Of a DNA stretch of 13,467 bases, positions 1-5,425 are shown in pieces. Each line of letters starts with the position of its first letter. Within the stretch, counting starts at the first letter, position 1. Source of the DNA: Prevotella sp. (GTDB lineage: Bacteria; Bacteroidota; Bacteroidia; Bacteroidales; Bacteroidaceae); NCBI GenBank assembly GCA_022511055.1, contig JAFLSH010000048.1, positions 1-13,467 on the forward strand, in the 5' to 3' direction. The notes under the pieces are model-generated. The model was not told the DNA's origin. It did no database searches and saw only the letters and a list, made by a program, of their open reading frames with translations. Position numbers and translations under genes: made by a program.

Positions 1-193
1 ACACCCTCCCCAACACCCAGGGTGCAGATTGGGGTGTTGGGTAGATTTCCTACCCTACACCCCAAATGGTCAAAAACACCCACTGAGAATCAGACGTTTA
101 CAAGCATTGGGTGTCGGGGGTGTCGGGGGTGCGGGGCATTCAGTTTGTATGACTACTATACGCGCGCGCGAAACAAATGAAAATAGGAGAAAA
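1..193. repeat. GGGTGT/ACACCC repeat-rich non-coding end with hairpins
   Basis: No convincing gene is seen in this stretch downstream of the transporter gene. The hexamer GGGTGT occurs at 32, 109 and 118 on the plus strand, and its complement ACACCC at 1, 13, 57 and 76. Positions 111-136 hold two exact copies and a partial copy of a 9-bp unit (gtgtcgggg). The arms 31-44 and 50-63 are inverted repeats matching at 13 of 14 positions around a 5-base loop. The segment 9-18 is also perfectly complementary to 32-41, so two hairpins compete. Positions 161-170 are five CG dinucleotides in a row. The function is unknown. It may be the flank of a gene or mobile element that lies mostly outside the window. 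Confidence 0.6.
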
Positions 194-1099
194 TCACGGA
201 TTTTGCGGCCGGCGCTTGCGGTCGGCGAGATACATGCCGAAGAGTATCAGGACTGTGCCGATGATGAAGTAGAGGGTTATCTGCTCGGAGAGAATCAGCC
301 AGGCGAAAAGTATGGTGGTGACCGGGTTGAAGTAGACATAGTTGGTGGCGGTCACGGCACCAATCTTCTTCAGGGCTAAGTTCCACGCCAAGAAGCAGAG
401 CATGGAGGCCACACTGCCCAGAAAGAGCAGGTTGACAAGCACCTCGGGGCGGAGAATGGTGGCAAGCGAGGGGAAGCCCGGCCGGAGAAGGTAGTAGGGC
501 AGCATGGAGAGCAGCCCGTAGATGAACACCTTGCGGGTGATGAATATCGTGTCGTACTTGCGGTTGGCGGGAATCATCAGCAGCGAATAGACTCCCCAGC
601 AAAGGGCGGCGGAAAAGGCCAAGGAGTCGCCCAGGGGCGAGAGGTGGAGTACGAAATGGCCATTGAGTACCACAATGACCACGCCGAGGGCGGCCATCAG
701 CGTACCCACCATCTGTGTGCGGCTCAGGCGCTCGGTCTTGTAGAACAGGGAGATGAGGGCTGAGGCGGCCAGCGGCGAGAGGCTGACTATGAGCGAGGTG
801 TTGGTGGTCGTGGTATAGTTCATCGCGGTGTTCTCCGTCAGGAAATAGAGCGCACCGCCGAAGAAGCCGAGGCCGAAGAGCAGCAGCTCGTCGCCGAGCG
901 AATCGGCGAAAAGGCGGAAGGAGCGGGCGGAGCGGCTACGCAGCAGGTCGAAGCAGAGCAGCAGAGCGTAAGCCACCATGAAGCGCAGGGTGAAAATCTG
1001 CGCCGGAGACAGGCCGTTGAGCAGCAGCAGCTTGGTGAAGACAAAGGTCGTTCCCCAGACTGCCACCACTATGAAGGCCAACAGATGGTACTTAAACAT
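194..1099 (-). CDS. EamA-family (DMT superfamily) transporter, last gene of the aromatic operon
   Basis: This is a 301-residue integral membrane protein with about ten hydrophobic segments, near residues 4-24, 36-54, 69-88, 95-117, 128-147, 158-176, 188-207, 223-243, 249-272 and 275-292. They fall into two EamA halves, as usual for drug/metabolite transporters. Family features include an N-terminal VWGTTFVFTK and, in the second half, YFNPVTTILFAWLILSEQ. The basic tail (DRKRR) suits a cytoplasmic C-terminus. It starts 50 nt after tyrA on the same strand with no clear promoter in the gap, so co-transcription is likely. The substrate cannot be read from sequence. Because the DMT superfamily includes the aromatic amino acid exporter YddG, export of an aromatic product is a reasonable guess from context, not a demonstrated role. 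Confidence 0.88.
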   Translation of the reverse strand: MFKYHLLAFIVVAVWGTTFVFTKLLLLNGLSPAQIFTLRFMVAYALLLCFDLLRSRSARSFRLFADSLGDELLLFGLGFFGGALYFLTENTAMNYTTTTNTSLIVSLSPLAASALISLFYKTERLSRTQMVGTLMAALGVVIVVLNGHFVLHLSPLGDSLAFSAALCWGVYSLLMIPANRKYDTIFITRKVFIYGLLSMLPYYLLRPGFPSLATILRPEVLVNLLFLGSVASMLCFLAWNLALKKIGAVTATNYVYFNPVTTILFAWLILSEQITLYFIIGTVLILFGMYLADRKRRPQNP

Positions 1100-1124
1100 C
1101 GCCCGTTACGGTTTCCACAGGATT

Positions 1125-1146
1125 GCACACTGCCGCGCGGCTGTGC
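1125..1146. other. Small palindrome in the tyrA-eamA gap
   Basis: A perfect 10-bp palindrome (gccgcgcggc, 1132-1141) is flanked by gcaca (1125-1129) and tgtgc (1142-1146), with two bases bulged on one side. It could form a short hairpin in the transcript between tyrA and the transporter gene. There is no T-run after it, so it is unlikely to be a strong terminator. It might partly reduce expression of the last gene or stabilise the upstream message. Confidence 0.25.
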
Positions 1147-1149
1147 GGC

Positions 1150-1944
1150 CTACGCCTTGATTTCTATGTCGCGCCTCACGTTGTCGCGTATCTTCGTCAA
1201 GTACGCCTTCATGCCCTCAGCATCCCGGTTGTCGATAATCTCGAGCAGCTCCTTCAGCTCCGTGCGAATCTGCGCCACCTGGTCGTGGGTGTAGGGGTTG
1301 AAGAGGATTTCCTGCAACAGATAGTCGTCTTCGTTCAGCACACCCTTGGCTATGCGCATGTGGCGCTTGAAGGTGGTGCCCGGCGCATCCTGATGTTTCA
1401 TCACGGCCGCAAAGACAAACGTGGAGACAAAGGGAATGGACAGAGAGTAGGCCACCGTCTGGTCATGCTCGTCGAAGGAGTACTCATAGATGTTGAGCCC
1501 CAGCTTCTGGTAGAGGTCCTTGAAGAAGATGCGCCCCATGTAGTCGCCCTCGCTGATGATAATGGCGTTCTCCTCAGACAGCTGCTGCAGGTTGGCAAAC
1601 GTGGGGCCGAACATCGGGTGGGTCGAGACATAGCGCATGCCCGTCGACTCGTAGTATGCCTTCAGGTCGGTCTTCACGCTGGCTATGTCGCTGATGATAC
1701 ACTCGCCGGGGAGATAGGGCAGCACCTCCTCGAACACGGGAATGGTGTACTTCAGCGTGACTGCGTTGATGAGCAGTTCGGGCTTGAACGCCCGGATTTC
1801 CTCGTAGGTCGTAAAGCGCTGGCAGTTGTAGGTGAAGCGCATGCGCCGCGGGTCTTTCTCGAAGACCGCCACCTCGTGGTCGAAGCTCAGCAGGTCTATG
1901 AAGAAGCTCCCCATCTTGCCTGCACCCATTACTAATATCTTCAT
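1150..1944 (-). CDS. tyrA: Prephenate dehydrogenase
   Basis: This 264-residue cytoplasmic enzyme oxidatively decarboxylates prephenate to 4-hydroxyphenylpyruvate for tyrosine synthesis. The N-terminal Rossmann fold begins MKILVMGAGKMG (GAGKMG, residues 7-12). The second strand ends AVFEKD, whose acidic residues suggest NAD+ rather than NADP+. The family signature THPMFGPT has the expected catalytic His at residue 109, and DIASVK (86-91) is also typical. The helical second half has HD at 160-161, but where relatives carry a further His (SHLPH or LRHF type) it reads SLSIPF. Its ATG overlaps the DAHP synthase stop codon as ATGA, so translation is probably coupled. There is no ACT domain, so feedback control is more likely at the transcript and at the first enzyme. 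Use of arogenate instead of prephenate cannot be excluded. Confidence 0.9.
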   Translation of the reverse strand: MKILVMGAGKMGSFFIDLLSFDHEVAVFEKDPRRMRFTYNCQRFTTYEEIRAFKPELLINAVTLKYTIPVFEEVLPYLPGECIISDIASVKTDLKAYYESTGMRYVSTHPMFGPTFANLQQLSEENAIIISEGDYMGRIFFKDLYQKLGLNIYEYSFDEHDQTVAYSLSIPFVSTFVFAAVMKHQDAPGTTFKRHMRIAKGVLNEDDYLLQEILFNPYTHDQVAQIRTELKELLEIIDNRDAEGMKAYLTKIRDNVRRDIEIKA

Positions 1945-3005
1945 TGGTTGAACAGCTCTATTTGTTGGCGTACTGACTCCTCGTGTATGCTCTCGAATAC
2001 CTTGGCAACAAACTCTGCCGACATGCCGCAGAGTGCGCCCTGCACGCCGCGCTTCTCAAGAATCTCCTTGTAGCGCGAAGCCTGCCGCACGGTCATGTTG
2101 TGTTCCTTCTTGTACTGTCCAATCTCGCGGCAGACGCGCATGCGCTTGGAGAGCAAGTCCACCAGCTGGTTGTCAAGCTCGTCAATCTGCTTGCGCAGCT
2201 GAACGATGTCCTCGGTGGTCACTTTCTCGTCGCGAATGACAAGCAGCGAGAGAATGTAGTCAAGCACGTCGGGTGTCACCTGCTGCTTGGCATCGCTCCA
2301 CGCCTTGTCGGGGTCGCAGTGGCTCTCGACTATCAGGCCGTCAAAGCCCAGGTCCATGGCCTGCTGGCAGAGCGGGGCTATCAGCTCACGGCGCCCGCCA
2401 ATGTGGCTGGGGTCGCAGATGATGGGCAGCGCGGGTATGCGGCGGTGCAGCTCGATGGGAATCTGCCACATCGGCATGTTGCGGTAAATCTTCTTGTCGT
2501 ATGAAGAGAAGCCGCGGTGAATGGCGCCCAGGCGCTTCACGCCAGCCTGGTTCAAGCGCTCCAGCGCACCGACCCAGAGTTCAAGGTCGGGGTTCACGGG
2601 ATTCTTGACAAACACAGGCACGTCGACACCCTGCAAGGCATCGGCCAGAGCCTGCATGGCAAAGGGGTTGGCAGAGGTGCGGGCACCAATCCAGAGAAGG
2701 TCAATGCCGTACTTCAGGGCCAGCTCCACATGCTCGGGCGTGGCAACCTCGGTCGACACGAGCATCTTGGTCTCCTCCTTCACCTCTTTCAGCCACACTA
2801 AGGCCGGCTCGCCGTGCCCCTCGAAGCCGCCGGGCTTCGTGCGGGGTTTCCACACGCCGGCGCGGAAGTTGTGGCAGCCCTTCATGGCCAGCTCGCGGGC
2901 AGTGTTCATCACTTGCTCCTCGCTCTCGGCCGAACAGGGGCCGGCTATCACGAAGGGGCGCTCGTTGTCACTCGGAAGATTCAGTTTTTCTAATTCCAGT
3001 TCCAT
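1941..3005 (-). CDS. Bifunctional 3-deoxy-7-phosphoheptulonate synthase / chorismate mutase
   Basis: This 354-residue fusion joins two steps of the aromatic pathway. Residues about 10-255 are a type I-beta (KDO8P-synthase-like) DAHP synthase that condenses PEP and erythrose 4-phosphate. Visible landmarks are AGPCS with the metal-ligand Cys24, WKPRT (Lys53), DPSHIGG (His201), and VESHCDPDKA (Glu227, Asp231). Residues about 262-350 are an AroQ-type chorismate mutase (LRKQIDELDNQLVDLLSKR), which makes prephenate from chorismate. DAHP synthases with a C-terminal mutase are known from Porphyromonas and Prevotella, where the mutase domain also acts as an allosteric sensor of prephenate. That property is inferred here. 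The gene follows the aminotransferase by 60 nt and overlaps tyrA by 4 nt, so the operon encodes both the entry step and the branch point. Confidence 0.95.
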   Translation of the reverse strand: MELELEKLNLPSDNERPFVIAGPCSAESEEQVMNTARELAMKGCHNFRAGVWKPRTKPGGFEGHGEPALVWLKEVKEETKMLVSTEVATPEHVELALKYGIDLLWIGARTSANPFAMQALADALQGVDVPVFVKNPVNPDLELWVGALERLNQAGVKRLGAIHRGFSSYDKKIYRNMPMWQIPIELHRRIPALPIICDPSHIGGRRELIAPLCQQAMDLGFDGLIVESHCDPDKAWSDAKQQVTPDVLDYILSLLVIRDEKVTTEDIVQLRKQIDELDNQLVDLLSKRMRVCREIGQYKKEHNMTVRQASRYKEILEKRGVQGALCGMSAEFVAKVFESIHEESVRQQIELFNQ

Positions 3006-3051
3006 ATTCTATTGTTTTTTGTCTGCTTGTTTTTAGTGATTTCGCGGTCTC

Positions 3052-3065
3052 CCGGCACAGGCCGG
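3052..3065 (-). other. Short hairpin just after the aminotransferase stop codon
   Basis: Arms ccggc (3052-3056) and gccgg (3061-3065) are perfectly complementary around a 4-base loop, directly after the TGA of the aminotransferase gene. No T-run follows in the reading direction. It is better seen as a possible message-stabilising hairpin between two operon genes than as a terminator. Confidence 0.3.
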
Positions 3066-4229
3066 TCAGGCAAAGACCTGCTGTATGCGTTGCAGTGCCT
3101 CACGGAGCTTATCCTCCTTGGCACAGAGTGAGATGCGTATGTAGCGCTGGCCGTTAGAGCCAAAGATGAAGCCGGGAGTAATGAACACCCGCGCCTCGTG
3201 CAGCACACGCTCCGTCAGGTCTTCCACATCGGCGTAGCGCTCGGGTATCTTTCCCCAGAGGAACATGCCCACCTGCGTGGGGTCGAAGCTGCAGCCAAGC
3301 ACCCGCATGATGTCCTCGGCATACTTGCGGCGGCGGGCATAGGTCTCGATATTGGCCTGGTGGTGCCACTCTTCAGAGTTGCGGTAAGCCTCGGCGGCAG
3401 CCAGCTGCAGACCGCGGAACGTACCCGAGTCAATGTTCGACTTAATCTTCAGAATCCATGAGATAAACGTGGCGTTGGTGGCACAAAGGCCGACACGCCA
3501 GCCCGGCATGTTGTGGCTCTTCGACATGGAGTTGAACTCAATGCAGCAGTCCTTGGCGCCGGGCACTTGGAGAATGGAGAGATGCTCCTGGTTGAGAATG
3601 AAGCTGTAGGGGTTGTCGTTCACCACCACAATGTCATGGTCTCTGGCAAACTGCACCAGCCGCTCGTAGGTCTCGCGGCGGGCATTGCCGCCGGTCGGCA
3701 TGTTGGGATAGTTGGTCCACATCAGCCTGACCCTTGAGAGGTCTTTCCGCTCCAGCTCCTCAAAGTCGGGCTGCCAGCCGTTGTCCTCGCGCAGATTGTA
3801 GTTCACAATCTCCGCACCGAGAATCTTGCTCAGCGAAGTGTAGGTCGGGTAGCCGGGATTGGGCACCAGCACCGCATCGCCGGGATTGACAAAGGCGAGC
3901 GTCACGTGCAGTATGCCTTCCTTCGAGCCGATGAGCGGCTGAAGCTCGGTCTTGGGGTCAAGGTCAACGCAGTACCACCGCCGATAGAAATCGGCCATGG
4001 CCTCGCGCAGCTCGGGCGTACCCATGGTCGGCTGATAGCCGTGGGCGGCGGGGTCGTGCGCCACCTCGCAGAGTTTGTCGATGGTCTGCGGCGAAGGGGG
4101 CATGTCAGGGCTGCCAATGGCCAGGCTGATAATGTCCTTGCCCTCGGCGTTCAGCTGGGCCACCTCCTTCAACTTCCTACTGAAATAATATTCGCTCACT
4201 AAGCTGAGCCTGTCTGCTGGTTGTATCAT
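3066..4229 (-). CDS. PLP-dependent class I/II aminotransferase, probably aromatic or prephenate aminotransferase
   Basis: This 387-residue fold-type I aminotransferase shows the family residues in order: NYPNMPTG (Asn176), VVNDNPYSF (Asp205, contacting the cofactor ring, and Tyr208), NSMSKSHNMPGWRVG (Lys237, the Schiff-base lysine) and YIRIS near the C-terminus (Arg365, binding the substrate carboxylate). Length is normal and there is no signal peptide, so it is cytoplasmic. It sits between pheA and the DAHP synthase-mutase gene, so the likely substrates are phenylpyruvate and 4-hydroxyphenylpyruvate, giving Phe and Tyr, or prephenate, giving arogenate. Sequence alone does not separate these. 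General aspartate or alanine aminotransferases look similar, so the substrate is an inference from neighbourhood. The start MIQPADRL lies 52 nt after pheA. Confidence 0.88.
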   Translation of the reverse strand: MIQPADRLSLVSEYYFSRKLKEVAQLNAEGKDIISLAIGSPDMPPSPQTIDKLCEVAHDPAAHGYQPTMGTPELREAMADFYRRWYCVDLDPKTELQPLIGSKEGILHVTLAFVNPGDAVLVPNPGYPTYTSLSKILGAEIVNYNLREDNGWQPDFEELERKDLSRVRLMWTNYPNMPTGGNARRETYERLVQFARDHDIVVVNDNPYSFILNQEHLSILQVPGAKDCCIEFNSMSKSHNMPGWRVGLCATNATFISWILKIKSNIDSGTFRGLQLAAAEAYRNSEEWHHQANIETYARRRKYAEDIMRVLGCSFDPTQVGMFLWGKIPERYADVEDLTERVLHEARVFITPGFIFGSNGQRYIRISLCAKEDKLREALQRIQQVFA

Positions 4230-4281
4230 AGTTTATGCTTTTTCTGTAAAAAATGCGTGTGTGTCAATTGCGCTTCCGCGG

Positions 4282-5124
4282 TCAGTTGGTCTGCCGGCCG
4301 TCTTCGTACTCTCCAAGAATCTTCAGGTCTTTCGTCAGCGGGAGAATGGCATCTATCGACTGGCGGTAGCGGGTGAGGTCATCATACAGCACATCGACAT
4401 AGAACAGATATTCCCATTCCCGCCCGATAATCGGCAGCGACTGAATCTTGGTCAGGTTGATTTTGTAGAACGAGAGAATGGCCAGCACGTGCGAAAGGCT
4501 TCCCTCCTCGTGGGGCAGCGAGAACACAATGCTCGACTTGTTGGTCTTGGTCAGCGGGCGGAGCAAGTCGGCCTTGTTGGGGTTTGACACCACGAGAAAG
4601 CGGGTGTAGTTGTGCTTATTGTCCTCGATATGGTTTTCAAGCACCTTCAGTCCGTAGAGCCGTGCCGCCTCAGCATGGCAAATGGCCGCCCAGCCTCGCC
4701 TACCCTCTTCGGCTATCATCTTTGCCGAGCCAGCCGTGTCCTCAGCCTCCACGTTCTTGATGGCGGGGTGCTTCACCAAGAAGTCGCGGCACTGCATCAG
4801 GGCCACGGGGTGGGAATGCACCTCGGCAATGGTGTCCCAGTCGTCTTCAGGCAGACAGCAGATGCAGTGGCTGATGTGCAGCTTGTGTTCGCCGACAATG
4901 GTTGTGCCCGAGTCGCGCAGCAGTTCGTAGTTGTGTAGCAGCGAGCCTGCAATGGTATTCTCAATGGCCACCATCCCAATGGTGGTCGGGTCTTGCTTGA
5001 TGTTGGCAAAGACTTCCTCGAAGGTCGCACAGCAGATGAGCTGTATCTGCTCGCCCTCGAAATACAGGTGCGCCGCAATGTCGTGGAACGACCCTATCAG
5101 TCCTTGAATGGCTATTCTCTTCAT
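4282..5124 (-). CDS. pheA: Prephenate dehydratase with C-terminal ACT domain
   Basis: This 280-residue enzyme converts prephenate to phenylpyruvate in phenylalanine synthesis. Residues 1 to about 180 form the catalytic domain. It has the typical N-terminal start (IAIQGLIGSFHDIAA), IENTIAGSL near 54-62, and NYTRFLVVS, whose Thr174-Arg175-Phe176 is the family TRF motif needed for catalysis. Residues about 196-270 are an ACT domain, where GSL (208-210) and IQSLP (227-231) occupy the places of the GAL and ESRP phenylalanine-binding motifs of regulated enzymes. The substitution in the second motif could change feedback inhibition. No chorismate mutase domain is fused, since that activity lies on the DAHP synthase downstream. 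It is the first enzyme gene of the operon, about 40 nt after an attenuator terminator. Confidence 0.94.
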   Translation of the reverse strand: MKRIAIQGLIGSFHDIAAHLYFEGEQIQLICCATFEEVFANIKQDPTTIGMVAIENTIAGSLLHNYELLRDSGTTIVGEHKLHISHCICCLPEDDWDTIAEVHSHPVALMQCRDFLVKHPAIKNVEAEDTAGSAKMIAEEGRRGWAAICHAEAARLYGLKVLENHIEDNKHNYTRFLVVSNPNKADLLRPLTKTNKSSIVFSLPHEEGSLSHVLAILSFYKINLTKIQSLPIIGREWEYLFYVDVLYDDLTRYRQSIDAILPLTKDLKILGEYEDGRQTN

Positions 5125-5161
5125 TTTTTCTTCTTATCGAGCTTTTTGTTTTTACTTACTC

Positions 5162-5202
5162 TTCAAAAGCAAACCCCACTTTCACGTATGTGAAGCGGGG
5201 TT
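5162..5202 (-). terminator. Attenuator terminator hairpin in the pheA leader
   Basis: Read on the minus strand, arm AACCCCGCTTCAC (5202-5190) and arm GTGAAAGTGGGGTT (5185-5172) enclose the loop ATAC. They make a 13-bp stem with one G-U pair and one bulged A, followed by an interrupted T-rich tract (TGCTTTT). The opposite strand would have an A-C mismatch in place of the G-U pair, so the structure suits the pheA transcript direction. It lies after the leader peptide ORF and before the pheA start, which is where an attenuator should be. The 5' arm can instead pair with 5246-5256. The T-tract is not perfect, so termination efficiency is uncertain. Confidence 0.82.
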
Positions 5203-5269
5203 GTCTTTTCGTTTATTCCTTTCGTTGAACTTTTATACACAACGACCCGCTTCACAGTGCCCTGCAAAG
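5189..5269 (-). promoter_or_regulatory. Alternative leader RNA stems: protector and antiterminator
   Basis: Three RNA segments can pair in exclusive ways. Segment 1 (CTTTGCAG, 5269-5262) pairs over all 8 positions, two of them G-U, with CTGTGAAG (5257-5250) around the loop GGCA. Segment 2 (TGTGAAGCGGG, 5256-5246) is perfectly complementary over 11 bases to segment 3 (CCCGCTTCACA, 5199-5189), which is the 5' arm of the terminator. Segment 1 overlaps the last aromatic codons of the leader ORF. A ribosome stalled there would cover segment 1, freeing segment 2 to sequester segment 3 and prevent termination. With charged tRNAs the ribosome moves on and the terminator forms. The pairing is seen in the sequence; the mechanism is inferred from known trp/phe/his leaders. 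Confidence 0.78.
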
Positions 5270-5310
5270 TAAAAATAAAAACCGTAAAAGTACGTATTCT
5301 TCGGAATCAT
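5233..5310 (-). CDS. Phe/Tyr-rich leader peptide of the aromatic operon
   Basis: This 25-codon ORF starts ATG at 5310-5308 and ends TAA at 5235-5233, about 20 nt after the predicted transcription start. Codons 6-15 read TYFYGFYFYF, so eight of nine consecutive codons (7-15) are Tyr or Phe, in near-perfect alternation of four each. Such a run is very unlikely by chance and matches the logic of leader peptides of amino acid operons, where translation speed reports charged tRNA. The remaining C-terminal part (AGHCEAGRCV) overlaps RNA segment 2 and looks like a by-product of the RNA structure. The alternation implies that shortage of either amino acid would stall the ribosome, fitting an operon that makes both. 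The upstream AGAAG is only a weak ribosome-binding signal, as usual in this phylum. It is too short for most gene finders. Confidence 0.85.
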   Translation of the reverse strand: MIPKNTYFYGFYFYFAGHCEAGRCV

Positions 5311-5337
5311 TGTCTTCTGTTCTTGTTTAATCGGGTG

Positions 5338-5369
5338 CAAAAGTAACACTTTTCTGCGAATCTCACAAA
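5338..5369 (-). promoter_or_regulatory. Promoter of the aromatic amino acid operon
   Basis: On the minus strand TTTG (5369-5366) and TACTTTTG (5345-5338) are separated by 20 bases, a close match to the Bacteroidetes housekeeping promoter (TTTG, then TAnnTTTG). The transcript would start near 5331, giving a leader of about 200 nt before pheA. It lies 56 bases from the end of the upstream TPR gene, so the aromatic operon is probably an independent unit. Confidence 0.75.
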
Positions 5370-5371
5370 TT

Positions 5372-5393
5372 AATTGCAAGAAATTTTGCAATT
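5372..5393. repeat. Perfect inverted repeat next to the -33 box
   Basis: aattgcaa (5372-5379) and ttgcaatt (5386-5393) form a perfect 8-bp inverted repeat with a 6-base centre, ending 3 bp upstream of the pheA promoter's TTTG box. It could be an operator for a dimeric regulator or a weak terminator of the TPR gene. The absence of a T-run on the minus strand argues mildly against the latter. Confidence 0.4.
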
Positions 5394-5425
5394 TCGCTTA
5401 CATTTTCCCATTTTTCCGCGCGAAC

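Noticed and set aside
1..136. CRISPR array
   Set aside because: The repeat units are only 6-9 bp, irregularly spaced and in both orientations, with no spacers and no cas gene.
29..379. Plus-strand ORF of 116 codons over the left-end repeats
   Set aside because: It runs through hairpins and then opposite the transporter gene; the sequence is low-complexity (GVGGVGGAG) and has no protein-like features.
1123..1935. 270-codon ORF opposite tyrA
   Set aside because: tyrA has clear family motifs on the minus strand. The opposite frame is open only because of the GC-rich codon pattern.
4993..5193. Plus-strand ORF across the pheA start and leader
   Set aside because: It runs antisense to pheA and the attenuator, with a hydrophobic run made from the T-rich leader; no support.
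5125..5330. T-box or amino acid riboswitch as the control element of pheA
   Set aside because: The aromatic-codon ORF and the exclusive stems explain the leader, and I see no T-box sequence. A protein-free riboswitch is not needed.
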